A DNA stretch of 64,000 bases from Ralstonia insidiosa (GTDB lineage: Bacteria > Pseudomonadota > Gammaproteobacteria > Burkholderiales > Burkholderiaceae): assembly GCF_008801405.1 (NCBI RefSeq), contig NZ_VZPV01000001.1, forward strand, positions 682,001 to 746,000, written 5' to 3'. The translations under genes and the position numbers were made by a program. This document shows positions 52,323 to 61,069 of this stretch, one piece after another (the first letter of the stretch is position 1; each line of letters begins with the position of its first letter). The notes beneath the pieces were generated by a model. That model saw only the letters and a list, made by a program, of their open reading frames with translations, had not been told where the DNA came from and did not search any database.

Positions 52323-53474
52323 ATGCCCACCGATATGCGCAACAGGCGGATCGACGTGATCCGTGGGGTCGCCATCCTGCTCGTCCTGTTTCATCACTTC
52401 AACATTGCCTATCGCCTGAGCGATACGTCGCTGGCTGCCGTGCTCGGGCCGGAGCTTGTGCAGGCCGTGGCTCGCAACGGCAACTATGGGGTGACCCTGT
52501 TCTTCGTGGTCTCGGGCTACCTGATCACCTCGAATGCCCTGCGCCGTTGGGGCCAGCTTGGCCGTATCGATGCGTGGGCGTTCTACGGGCTGCGCATCGC
52601 GCGCATCGTGCCGTGTCTGCTGTTGCTGCTCGCCATCGTGAACGTGTTCGCGCTGTGTGGCGTGGCGATCTTCCAGAACCACGCCGCAGCGGGCGAGCCC
52701 GTTCCGCTATGGCACGTCAATCTGGCGAGCCTGACCTTCACCATGAACATGCTGATTGCGCGGGTCGGGTGGGTCAACTATCCGTTGGGCGTCTTGTGGT
52801 CGCTCTCGGTGGAAGAGGTGTTCTACCTCACGTTTCCGTTGCTGTGTCTCGTGCTGCGGCGCGAGTCGCTGCTGTGCCTGTTCTGGGCAACGATCATTGC
52901 GGTCGGCCCGCTGTACCGGCTGACCCACCAGGGGGATGAGGCGGGATTTCTCTACGCGTACTTCGCCAGCTTTGACGGCATTGCCATCGGTTGCGGTGCT
53001 GCCGTTCTTTCTAGGCGGTTCGCCCTGGCTGGCATGACGACCTGGTTCGTACAAACCGCGGTCGTTGCCTTGATGACGTTTCTCTACCTGTGGTGGCCGA
53101 TCGCACAGAGCAACGTCCTGGGTGTGACGGCAATGGCGCTGGGTACGGCAATCCTGTTGTGGCCGGTGCAGCGTTCAGTGGCCCGTGATGGGCTGCGCTT
53201 CAATCCATTCAGCCGCGTTGGTGCCATGGTGGCGTGGTGCGGCATGAACAGTTATGAGCTGTACCTGTTTCACCTGATTCCGCTGGCGATACTCAAAACA
53301 GGGTTTCCGCGCGCCACGGTTCTCGGTGACGAGAAACTCGTGCTGCTGGCGGCGTTCATGGTGTTTTCGTTCATGCTGGCCGCGGGTATTGCGCGGTACT
53401 ACGCAGAGCCGCTCAACCGCGCGCTTCGGCAACGTCTTCTGCAGCCGCGGCGCACGCAATCCACCATCGTTTGA
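52323..53474 (+). CDS. Acyltransferase 3 (OafA/YrhL-type) membrane protein
   Basis: 383-aa polytopic acyltransferase with about ten membrane segments. The family motif R-I-D-V-I-R-G-V-A-I-L-L-V-L-F-H-H-F at about 8-25 carries the active His, and L-W-S-L-S-V-E-E-V-F-Y follows. Such enzymes O-acylate envelope glycans. It starts 7 bases after the OXA stop, so it is probably cotranscribed; whether it helps in beta-lactam response is not known. Confidence 0.88.
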   Translation: MPTDMRNRRIDVIRGVAILLVLFHHFNIAYRLSDTSLAAVLGPELVQAVARNGNYGVTLFFVVSGYLITSNALRRWGQLGRIDAWAFYGLRIARIVPCLLLLLAIVNVFALCGVAIFQNHAAAGEPVPLWHVNLASLTFTMNMLIARVGWVNYPLGVLWSLSVEEVFYLTFPLLCLVLRRESLLCLFWATIIAVGPLYRLTHQGDEAGFLYAYFASFDGIAIGCGAAVLSRRFALAGMTTWFVQTAVVALMTFLYLWWPIAQSNVLGVTAMALGTAILLWPVQRSVARDGLRFNPFSRVGAMVAWCGMNSYELYLFHLIPLAILKTGFPRATVLGDEKLVLLAAFMVFSFMLAAGIARYYAEPLNRALRQRLLQPRRTQSTIV

Positions 53475-53481
53475 ACGGGGG

Positions 53482-53515
53482 GCGCACCCCGGTCATTGCG
53501 GTAACCGGGGTGCGC
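53482..53515. terminator. Bidirectional hairpin between convergent genes
   Basis: GCGCACCCCGGT (53482-53493) pairs perfectly with ACCGGGGTGCGC (53504-53515) across a 10-base loop. No T-run on either side. It lies between the convergent acyltransferase and LysR stops. Confidence 0.65.
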
Positions 53516-53526
53516 GCGGCGCGAGA

Positions 53527-54429
53527 TTACGCGGGGCCATGCGCTTCGCCGGCGCGCTCGAACAGCCATGCGAGGAAGCTGTTGAGCGACCGGTCGTCCG
53601 CTGCATCCCGATACAGGCAGTGAAACGGCGGCCCCTCCAGCTTGACCTCCGGAAACAGCATGACGAGGCGCCCGTGGTTGACGTCGTCCTGAATGACTGC
53701 CCGCGGGGCCAGGCAGATCCCCAGCCCGCTCATCGCGGCCTTCACCAGCAGGGCGAATTCGTCGTAGAACGGCCCGCGCAGGGTTTCGCCGATGGCGATT
53801 TCTGCCTGGTGAAACCAGTACTGCCAAGCCTGTGGCAAGCCCGCGTAGTGCAGCAGCGGTGCATGGCGCAAGTCAGACGGAGCGTGCACCGCCGCCAGCG
53901 CGGGATGATGCGGCGTGCAGACGGGCACCGCCACGTTGGCCACCAGGGGCTTCGACACGAACCCCCGTCGCCGCAGCTCCGGCGTGTAGCGGCGGATGAC
54001 CACATCGCTCGATTCATCAATGCGATCGACCTCGGTGTCGGGCGTGGAGACCAGCTCAATATCGACGCCCGGGTGCCGCGCATAAAAGTGTGCCAGTTGC
54101 GGAAGCAGCCAGCCGTGGGCGAACGACGATGAGGTATTGATCCGGATCTGGCGCCGATCTGGCGCCTCGAACATCTGCTCCGTAGCCTCGGTCAGGCGTC
54201 CGATGCAACTGGCGACGTCCACCAGGTAGTGCCGCGCCCGCAGGGTCAGGCGCAGGGATCGTCCATCGCGCTCGAAGAGCTTTTGTCCAAAGAACGTTTC
54301 CAGCACGCGGATCTGCTGGGCGACCGCGCTCTGCGTGACATTCAACTCTTCGGCGGCAAGGGTCAGGCTGTTCAGGCGCCCGGCAGCTTCAAAGCTGCGC
54401 AGGGCATTGAGAGGGGGGAGTCGGCGCAT
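53527..54429 (-). CDS. LysR-family regulator, GcvA-like
   Basis: 300-aa LysR protein. The opening R-R-L-P-P-L-N-A-L-R-S-F-E-A-A-G-R and L-N-V-T-Q-S-A-V-A-Q-Q-I-R-V-L-E are typical of the GcvA/AmpR-like branch. Effector domain about 92-295. It converges on the OXA-acyltransferase unit and is divergent from the lipoprotein gene. AmpR-like regulators can control beta-lactamases, but here orientation gives no direct support. Confidence 0.88.
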   Translation of the reverse strand: MRRLPPLNALRSFEAAGRLNSLTLAAEELNVTQSAVAQQIRVLETFFGQKLFERDGRSLRLTLRARHYLVDVASCIGRLTEATEQMFEAPDRRQIRINTSSSFAHGWLLPQLAHFYARHPGVDIELVSTPDTEVDRIDESSDVVIRRYTPELRRRGFVSKPLVANVAVPVCTPHHPALAAVHAPSDLRHAPLLHYAGLPQAWQYWFHQAEIAIGETLRGPFYDEFALLVKAAMSGLGICLAPRAVIQDDVNHGRLVMLFPEVKLEGPPFHCLYRDAADDRSLNSFLAWLFERAGEAHGPA

Positions 54430-54616
54430 GGCGCAATGTCAAAGAACAACTAAAGCGTCGTGGAAAAAAACTCGTTTGTGGCAATGAAAGCGGCTTCCTA
54501 TCATAGGCGCCACATTGGATTGGAAGATGATGATTGCATTACCCAACCTACTCAAGACATCGGTGCAGCGCGCTGCGTGGCGATCATTTCCGTTCGGTTG
54601 CTGGATGCCGCTGTGG

Positions 54617-55219
54617 ATGCACCGGAGGGTCCGTCAAGCCAGCCGCTACCTGGCGTTGGCCGGCATCATCTTGATACTGGTCGCCTGCTCAGGCCCACCC
54701 CCCAACGAGCGTGAAACCGGCAGCGGCGGAACGCTGGTGCGATACAGCTCTCGCCAGGTGAGTGTGGACCTGACCGATGCGGAGCAGCAGAGCCTGCGAG
54801 CCATGCGCGACCGTACGTACACCAACATCGCGCCGGATCGTGCACTGAGTGCGGTGGCCAAGGCGTTGACCGAACTGGGTTACGCACCGGTGTCGGTCGA
54901 TAACGAAACTGGCCTGGTGGAGGCGGGGCTCAGTGACACGCTGGTACCCAAGTGGCGCCAGTTGCTGCGTGGGGCGCTCAAGAACTACACCGGCATGTTT
55001 CCGGCCAAGCCGGATCACGAACGCGTGTCGGCCGTCATCGCGGTCAAGGCGGGCACGGGTAGTCAGTCGACGCTGGTCCGTGCCCGGTTCGACAGCACAG
55101 TGTGGGACAGCAACGGCGATGCGCGCACGAAGACCGTGCTGAAGCGGGAAGTCTACGATGGCTTTTTCGCGGGCGTGGACAAGGTGCTGTGCTCGGCTGC
55201 CTGCAAGGGGCAGCCTTAG
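54617..55219 (+). CDS. Putative lipoprotein of unknown function
   Basis: 200-aa (from 54617) protein with a lipoprotein signal: basic start M-H-R-R-V-R-Q, hydrophobic L-A-L-A-G-I-I-L-I-L and lipobox L-V-A-C at Cys24. The mature part is alpha/beta with no family I recognise. Starts at 54605, 54530 or TTG 54515 are possible but would make the signal too long (the last three) or slightly long. The stop lies at the base of a large palindrome. Confidence 0.65.
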   Translation: MHRRVRQASRYLALAGIILILVACSGPPPNERETGSGGTLVRYSSRQVSVDLTDAEQQSLRAMRDRTYTNIAPDRALSAVAKALTELGYAPVSVDNETGLVEAGLSDTLVPKWRQLLRGALKNYTGMFPAKPDHERVSAVIAVKAGTGSQSTLVRARFDSTVWDSNGDARTKTVLKREVYDGFFAGVDKVLCSAACKGQP

Positions 55220-55339
55220 AACCTGCTCATGATCCTACTGCGCGGCCCGAGGTTGGCCTTGCGGTGCTCGCCGTACACGTGTATGGCTGCGCTTCTCAGG
55301 CCAACCTCGGGCCGCTCGCTACGGATCCTGAACAGGTTC
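55219..55339. repeat. Extended intergenic palindrome
   Basis: Outer arms GAACCTGcTCATGATCC and GGATCCTGAaCAGGTTC and inner arms CGGCCCGAGGTTGGCC and GGCCAACCTCGGGCCG give a 121-base near-palindrome that begins at the lipoprotein stop. It may act as a terminator or be a dispersed repeat. It is unrelated to the 20435-20975 pair. Confidence 0.75.
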
Positions 55340-55383
55340 TTAGGCGAGCCCGTCGCCAGCGTTGGGCTGGCGAGCGTGGCGCG

Positions 55384-56826
55384 CTATTCCCGCCGCTGCA
55401 CAGCAGGCGGCAGCCATGTCCCATCCAGCGCCGCTTCCTTCGGCCACGTCAGCTGCATGCGCAGCAGGAAGGGGCCGACCGGTGGCGGCAGCCAGTTGTT
55501 GCGCATGCCCTTGGGCGGCGCGCGCTGGATCAGGATGTCGAGCGAGCCATCACTGTTCAGGCGTGGGTGATCGGCTTCGCTGAGGAGGTTGCGCAGGCTC
55601 GGGCGCTCGGCGGTGCGGCGCGGTTGCTGCACGGCGGCCACGGCCCAGCCGGCGTTCTCCGGCGGAAGCTGGTTGCGATCGAAATGCAGCACGTAGCGGT
55701 GCGTGCTGTCCAGCGGCAGGCTGTTGGCGTCCGCTGTGGCGGTGGCGATCAGCATGTCCTGCGGCACGTCGGTACCGCCGCCCGACCACGAGACGATCGC
55801 GCGTTGCGCATAGTCCAATCCATACGCGCCGATCATGCGCGGGATGAACCAGCCGTTCTGCGTGATCTGCGGCTGCTTGGCCGCCATCGAGAGCGTCTCG
55901 CGCGCGGCGTTCACGCCGGCATCCATCACCTTCAGGCTGGTCGAATCCACTGCCTTGGCGTCAAACGGCGCACCGGGCACGATGCCGAGGTTGCGCAGCG
56001 ACGCCACCATCGTGGAATCTGTCGCGTGCGGCGGATTGTCCTTGAGCAGCTCGGCAAACCGGGTGAAGTAAGCGTTGGCATCGAGCGCGGTCACACGGCG
56101 GCGCGCTGCATTCAGGCTGACGTCGATGTCGGTGGCGTTGTTTGCGTCAGCCTTGGCTTCCGCCTCGGTTTCGCGAGCGCCGGGTTTGCCGAAAGCGTCC
56201 AGCGGCGTGATGCGGTAGCGATCCTGTACGCGGCGCGCGGCAACCTCGTCGCGCTGCCCAGCGACCTGCGTGCGGGCAACGACCCAGACCAGGTTCGTCG
56301 GCGCGGCGATCTGCTTGACGCCTGCCGGCAGCGTGCCATCCCAGCCCGGCGGCGTGATCGCGTAGTTGGCTGCACGTGCGCCCGTGGTGCGGTTGCCGAT
56401 GGATTCGAACACGTCCGTCCAGGCATCGTGTACGGCCACCCAGATATGGCGGCGGCCGACGTCGGGCAGGCTCAGCACGACGGGCCCGTTGCGCAAATCG
56501 ACGAAGGCGCTGCTGGCGAGCACGTCCACACGGGCGCGTACACCGGCGGGCAGGGCTTCGTCTTCCAGCGTGCGCTGGTGCATGAAGCGCCCATTGGGGG
56601 CGATGGCGGAGGTGACCTGCATCAGCGCGTCCGTCATCATCAACGGGAACGCATACACATAGGCGGAGCGGACTTGTGCCTCGCCGGCTTGCGGCAGGCG
56701 CAGTTCGTTGGCAGCCGCGGGGTTCGGGTCCTGGGTGGCGCAGCCCGTCAGGGTCAGGGCCGCCGCGCTCAGCGCCACCGCCGCCAGCCTTGTGAGCGGG
56801 CGCACGGGCGCATGGCAGTGCGTCAT
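55384..56826 (-). CDS. DUF1254/DUF1214 lipoprotein
   Basis: 480-aa exported protein. The signal ends in a lipobox L-T-G-C. The DUF1254 domain (about 45-170: A-Y-V-Y-A-F-P-L-M-M-T, R-H-I-W-V-A-V-H-D-A-W) and DUF1214 domain (about 340-480: N-G-W-F-I-P and R-N-N-W-L-P-P-P-V-G-P-F) follow in the usual order. Function unknown. ATG 56826 is chosen because GGAG sits 6 bases before it; ATG 56838 is the alternative. Confidence 0.87.
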   Translation of the reverse strand: MTHCHAPVRPLTRLAAVALSAAALTLTGCATQDPNPAAANELRLPQAGEAQVRSAYVYAFPLMMTDALMQVTSAIAPNGRFMHQRTLEDEALPAGVRARVDVLASSAFVDLRNGPVVLSLPDVGRRHIWVAVHDAWTDVFESIGNRTTGARAANYAITPPGWDGTLPAGVKQIAAPTNLVWVVARTQVAGQRDEVAARRVQDRYRITPLDAFGKPGARETEAEAKADANNATDIDVSLNAARRRVTALDANAYFTRFAELLKDNPPHATDSTMVASLRNLGIVPGAPFDAKAVDSTSLKVMDAGVNAARETLSMAAKQPQITQNGWFIPRMIGAYGLDYAQRAIVSWSGGGTDVPQDMLIATATADANSLPLDSTHRYVLHFDRNQLPPENAGWAVAAVQQPRRTAERPSLRNLLSEADHPRLNSDGSLDILIQRAPPKGMRNNWLPPPVGPFLLRMQLTWPKEAALDGTWLPPAVQRRE

Positions 56827-57043
56827 GGTGTTCTCCATCTTGTCGGTACGCGGCAACAGGAAACCAGACGCCTGTCGAACATCCCCCCAAGGATGCTTGC
56901 GCATACGGTTGCGTGGTCGCTCGTCACGGCGCCACGCTTGTTGTTGAGCATCTGCTGAATTTAGAAGTGCCGCCCTCGCAAGTCAATCGAAGTGCAGTGG
57001 GGTGCGCACGGTGGGGTGCGCGCTAGGATGCACGCGGTTGCGC

Positions 57044-58027
57044 CTACAGCCGCAGATGCAGGGCGAGGCGCAATTTGGCGGCATCGTACTCGGCTTTGAG
57101 CCGCGTGACGATCTCGCCGGCGGGCGGCAGGTCGGCAATCTGGCCCACCCCCTGGCCGGCGCCCCAGATGTCTTTCCATGCCTTGGCACGGGAGCTGCCG
57201 TCGCCAAAGTTCATCTTCGATTTGTCAGCCTCGGGCAGGGCTTGCGGGTCCAGCCCGGCTAGCTCGATGCTCTCGCGGATGTAGTTGCCGTGCACCCCTG
57301 TGAAGAGGTTGGTGTAGATGATGTCGGACGCCGCCGCGCGCACGATGGCCGTCTTGTAGCTCTCGGCGGCGTGCGCCTCATGGCTGGCGATGAAGCGCGT
57401 GCCGATGTAGGCGAGGTCGGCGCCCATGGCCTGCGCGGCGAGGATGGCATCCCCCGTGGCGATGGCGCCCGACAGCGCGATCGGCCCGTCAAAGATGCGC
57501 CGCACCTCACCCACCAGCGCAAACGGCGACAGCGTACCGGCATGCCCACCCGCACCCGCCGCCACCAGGATCAGGCCGTCGACCCCGGCCTCCAGCGCCT
57601 TCTCCGCATGGCGCAGGTTGATCACATCGTGCAGCACGATGCCGCCATAGCTGTGCACCGCATCCAGGATCTCCTTGACCGGCGCACGCAGCGAGGTGAT
57701 GAAGATCGGTACCTTGTGCTTGACGCAGGTGGCCACGTCCTGCTCCAGCCGCGCGTTGGAGTGGTGCACGATCTGGTTGACGGCCAGCGGCCCCACCACA
57801 GCATGTGGATGTGCGGCACGGTGGGCAGCGAGGTCTTCGTTGATCTGCGTGAGCCAGTCGTCCAGCACCTCGGCCGGGCGTGCATTGAGCGCCGGAAACG
57901 CCCCGACGATGCCAGCCTTGCACTGCGCCAGCACCAGTTCCGGATAGCTGACGATGAACATCGGCGAGCCGATCACGGGCAGGGCCAGGTGTTGCAGCGC
58001 GGGCGGCAGATGCTTGGCGGCGGGCAT
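57044..58027 (-). CDS. Nitronate monooxygenase-family flavoprotein
   Basis: 327-aa FMN-dependent enzyme of the 2-nitropropane dioxygenase/nitronate monooxygenase family. Blocks seen: V-I-G-S-P-M-F-I-V-S, G-V-D-G-L-I-L-V-A-A-G-A-G-G-H-A-G and A-A-Q-A-M-G-A-D-L-A-Y-I-G-T-R-F, which bind FMN phosphate. Start 58027 (M-P-A-A-K) has AGGAG; the ORF to 58099 extends without support. Divergent from the dehalogenase gene. Confidence 0.9.
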   Translation of the reverse strand: MPAAKHLPPALQHLALPVIGSPMFIVSYPELVLAQCKAGIVGAFPALNARPAEVLDDWLTQINEDLAAHRAAHPHAVVGPLAVNQIVHHSNARLEQDVATCVKHKVPIFITSLRAPVKEILDAVHSYGGIVLHDVINLRHAEKALEAGVDGLILVAAGAGGHAGTLSPFALVGEVRRIFDGPIALSGAIATGDAILAAQAMGADLAYIGTRFIASHEAHAAESYKTAIVRAAASDIIYTNLFTGVHGNYIRESIELAGLDPQALPEADKSKMNFGDGSSRAKAWKDIWGAGQGVGQIADLPPAGEIVTRLKAEYDAAKLRLALHLRL

Positions 58028-58180
58028 GGCGTCTCCTGATGAGAGGAAGGCAGGCAGCGGGGCAGACAGCGTCGTTCGATTATAGGAAGCGGGCGCCACG
58101 TGTTGCTGCCGAATGTGCCGACGGCTTCTGCGCTAGCATGCAGAGCATTCCTTGCGCATCACACACCACCGGAGACCTGC

Positions 58181-59107
58181 ATGACCACGCCGCTTTCCAT
58201 CGACGCCGCCACCGCCGCCGCAGATGCCGCGCTGTTTCCTGGCTTTCGCCCGTTCCGCCAGGCAGTCAACGGGGTGGAGATTGCCGGGGTGATTGGTGGC
58301 AGCGGGCCGCCGTTGCTGTTGCTGCACGGTCATCCGCAAAGCCATGTGATCTGGCACAAGGTGGCGCAGGAGCTGGCGCGCGACTACACCGTTGTTGCCA
58401 CCGATTTGCGCGGCTATGGCGCATCGTCCAAACCGGCCGGCAGCGCCAGGCACGCGGAATACAGCAAGCGTGTGATGGCGCAGGACCAGGTGGAGGTGAT
58501 GCGCGCACTCGGCTTTGGCCGCTTCCGGCTCTGCGCGCACGATCGCGGCGCCCGGGTGGCGCATCGGCTGTGTGTCGATCACCCCGTGCACGTGGAACGC
58601 GCCATGCTGCTCGACATCGCCCCCACGCTGGCGATGTATGAGCAGACGGACATGGCCTTCGCCTCGGCGTACTGGCACTGGTTCTTCCTGATCCAGCCCT
58701 CGCCGTTTCCCGAGACGCTCATCAACGCCACGCCGGATTTCTACATCAGCAAGCTGATGGGCCTGCGCCACGCCGGGCTCGAACCGTTCGCCCCGGAAGC
58801 GATGGCCACCTACGCCGCCGCCATGCGCGAGCCCGCCTGTGTGCACGCCATGTGCGAGGACTACCGCGCCGCCGCCACCATCGACCTCGAACACGATCGC
58901 GCCGACCGCGACGCCGGCAAGCGTGTGAGCGTGCCGCTGCGGGTGCTGTGGGGTGAGAACGGCGTGATCCAGCGGTGCTTCAAGCCGCTGGAACTGTGGA
59001 GCGCGGTGGCCAAGGATGTGAGCGGCGGCACGGTGCCGTGTGGGCACTATGTGCCGGAGGAAGCGCCGGAGGTGTTGTTGGCGGAGATGCGGGCGTTCTT
59101 TGCTTGA
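58181..59107 (+). CDS. Haloacetate (fluoroacetate) dehalogenase-type hydrolase
   Basis: 308-aa alpha/beta hydrolase. The nucleophile is Asp121 in H-D-R-G-A-R, with Arg122 and Arg125 for the substrate carboxylate; the halide site His166-Trp167 and Tyr228 and the base His289 (C-G-H-Y-V-P-E-E) are all there. Spacing from nucleophile to His-Trp (45 residues) agrees with known fluoroacetate dehalogenases. It hydrolyses haloacetates to glycolate in the family; the true substrate here is inferred. ATG 58181 has GGAG. The stop overlaps the next start as TGATG. Confidence 0.88.
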   Translation: MTTPLSIDAATAAADAALFPGFRPFRQAVNGVEIAGVIGGSGPPLLLLHGHPQSHVIWHKVAQELARDYTVVATDLRGYGASSKPAGSARHAEYSKRVMAQDQVEVMRALGFGRFRLCAHDRGARVAHRLCVDHPVHVERAMLLDIAPTLAMYEQTDMAFASAYWHWFFLIQPSPFPETLINATPDFYISKLMGLRHAGLEPFAPEAMATYAAAMREPACVHAMCEDYRAAATIDLEHDRADRDAGKRVSVPLRVLWGENGVIQRCFKPLELWSAVAKDVSGGTVPCGHYVPEEAPEVLLAEMRAFFA

Positions 59108-59631
59108 TGCGAGCCGCAATGGCAGCGGGCGTCGCGATCATCAATCCCGATACGTTTTTGGAGACGCCTTCGGGCCGCGTGTGGACGCCCGAGCGCAGCA
59201 AGGCGGCGTGGGATCGCTGCTTTCAGGTGCTGGAAGACCACTTGCGAGAATCCACGCCGAGTGGACCACACCGGCTGCTGATCGTTTGTGGATTGCAAGG
59301 GGCTGGCAAATCGCACTGGATTCGCCAGAATGCGCAGCGTTATGCGCCGTGCATTTGCTTCGATGCCGCGCTTCCCGGCATTCGGCATCGGCGTCCGATT
59401 TTGGAATTGGCGAGTCGATACAGTGCCGAGGCGATGGCTGTGTGGATCGATACGCCGCTCAGCGTGGCACTCACAAGAAACGCTTTGCGCGCGCCAGACA
59501 AACGCGTGCCGGAAGACAGCGTCAGGAGCGTTGCTGCTCTCTTTGAGCCGCCATCGGCTGAAGAGGGCTATAGCAACGTTCTGCGGTTGGACGGGTCAAC
59601 GCCAGCGTTTCACCCCGTCCCTCAGCATTGA
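59107..59631 (+). CDS. P-loop kinase-like ATP-binding protein
   Basis: 174-aa protein with Walker A G-L-Q-G-A-G-K-S near residue 62 and an R-P-E/D-type C-terminal part, like the AAA_33/zeta-kinase-fold group. V-W-I-D-T-P-L-S-V-A-L-T-R-N is the probable lid region. It is coupled to the dehalogenase gene by a TGATG overlap. Substrate unknown; no antitoxin-like partner is seen. Confidence 0.7.
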   Translation: MRAAMAAGVAIINPDTFLETPSGRVWTPERSKAAWDRCFQVLEDHLRESTPSGPHRLLIVCGLQGAGKSHWIRQNAQRYAPCICFDAALPGIRHRRPILELASRYSAEAMAVWIDTPLSVALTRNALRAPDKRVPEDSVRSVAALFEPPSAEEGYSNVLRLDGSTPAFHPVPQH

Positions 59632-59642
59632 CCGGCGTCGCC

Positions 59643-60326
59643 TTACGCGTCGGCCCATTCCCGCAACAGGTTGTGATACGTCCCCGTCAGCGCAATGACG
59701 GACGAATCCTCCTGCCCCAGCAGCCCCATCAACCGCTGCAGTTCGGTATCCATCTGGAACAGCAGCGCGCGATGCGCATCACTGCGCACCATGCTTTGCA
59801 GCCAGAAGAACGAACACACCCGTGCGCCGCGCGTGACGGGCGTGACGCGGTGCAAGCTGCTGCTCGGGTAGAGCACCATGTCGCCCGCCGCGAGCTTGAC
59901 GCGGTGCTCGCCAAAGGTGTCGTCGATGATGAGTTCACCACCGTCGTAGTCTTCGGGCTCGGTCAGGAACAGCGTGCAGGAGAGGTCGCTGCGGATGCGG
60001 AAGTCGGTACCGCGCAGATGGCGCACGGCGTTGTCGACGTGGTTGCCGAAGGTCTGCCCGCCGGCATAGCGATTGAACAGCGGTGGGAACACCTTGAGCG
60101 GCAGCGCGGCTGAGAAGAACAGCGTGTTGGCCGCCAGCGCATCCTGGATGAAGGTGCCGACTTCGCGCGCAGCGGGCGAGCTTTCGGGCAGCTGCATGTT
60201 GTGCTTCACCTGCCCGGATTGCGCGCCGGCGGTGACCTTGCCGTCCACCCATTCCGCAGCGTCGATGGTGGCGCGGCAGTGTGCGACTTGGTCTTTGGTG
60301 AGGACGGCGGGAATCTTCAACAGCAT
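59643..60326 (-). CDS. piuC: PiuC, Fe(II)/2-oxoglutarate PKHD-type hydroxylase
   Basis: 227-aa dioxygenase. Iron ligands His96 and Asp98 (N-H-V-D) and His159 (L-H-R-V-T-P), with Arg169 for 2-oxoglutarate, are present. Proteins of this family sit beside iron-siderophore receptors (PiuA/Fiu), as here. Its start overlaps the Sel1 gene end by 10 bases. Third gene of a Fur-boxed operon. Confidence 0.92.
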   Translation of the reverse strand: MLLKIPAVLTKDQVAHCRATIDAAEWVDGKVTAGAQSGQVKHNMQLPESSPAAREVGTFIQDALAANTLFFSAALPLKVFPPLFNRYAGGQTFGNHVDNAVRHLRGTDFRIRSDLSCTLFLTEPEDYDGGELIIDDTFGEHRVKLAAGDMVLYPSSSLHRVTPVTRGARVCSFFWLQSMVRSDAHRALLFQMDTELQRLMGLLGQEDSSVIALTGTYHNLLREWADA

Positions 60327-61069
60327 GGCGATTCGGATTCGAGTGTGCCGGCCAACGTGCGCAGGCGCGCGTCGGGGTGGCCGGCCAGAAAGTCATGCGC
60401 CTTGGCGAGGAAGGCGGGCGTCGCGCTGCGCGGTACGGCTCGCATCCACGTGAGGGCTTCGTCGGCGCGGTCGGCGAGCGCGAAGAGTCGTGCCGCGTTG
60501 AACTGGCCACGGAAGTCGCCACCCTCAGCCGCACGCAGGTAGCAGTACAGGGCCATCCCCAGGTCGGCCTCGACTTCCCAGCCGTCTTCATAGAAACCGC
60601 CGACCACATTGATCGACTTGGCGTGCCCTTGCGCAGCGGCTGCCTGGAAGAAAGCGAAGGCTTGCGCGCGATCCTGCGGCACACCGCGCCCGAGCTGCAG
60701 GCTGGTGGCGTAGTTGTACTGGCCCCAGTCGAGGCCGGCATCTGCCGCGCGGGCATACCAGTGTGCTGCGGTCTTGTCGCAGGCGGGCGCGCCCCAGCCG
60801 TGCTCGTAGCAGCGGCCGAGCATGTTGGCGGCCATGGCGTGGCCGGACACCGCGGCGGTCTTGAACCAGAAGAGGGCTTCGGCGTGATTGCGTTCGACAC
60901 CGTGGCCATCGAGCAGCCATTGACCAAGGATGGTCTGGGCTTCGGTATGACCACGACGAGCGGCGCCGGCAAGCCAGTCCGCCGCGCGATCGGCCGGGCC
61001 GGTCAGCACGACGTGAATGGCATCCACCGCCGCAGCATCGGCTGCGGCGGTTGCAGCAAGCGCCGCCAT
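60317..61069 (-). CDS. Sel1-repeat protein
   Basis: 250-aa protein made of Sel1/TPR-like helix pairs (A-Q-T-I-L-G-Q-W-L-L-D-G-H-G-V, A-A-N-M-L-G-R-C-Y-E-H-G-W-G, K-S-I-N-V-V-G-G-F-Y-E-D-G-W). It probably binds another protein. The start overlaps the TonB-receptor stop as TGATG, and the end overlaps piuC, so all three are coupled. Role in iron uptake is inferred from context. The long in-frame ORF to 61633 lies inside the receptor gene and is rejected. Confidence 0.87.
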   Translation of the reverse strand: MAALAATAAADAAAVDAIHVVLTGPADRAADWLAGAARRGHTEAQTILGQWLLDGHGVERNHAEALFWFKTAAVSGHAMAANMLGRCYEHGWGAPACDKTAAHWYARAADAGLDWGQYNYATSLQLGRGVPQDRAQAFAFFQAAAAQGHAKSINVVGGFYEDGWEVEADLGMALYCYLRAAEGGDFRGQFNAARLFALADRADEALTWMRAVPRSATPAFLAKAHDFLAGHPDARLRTLAGTLESESPCC

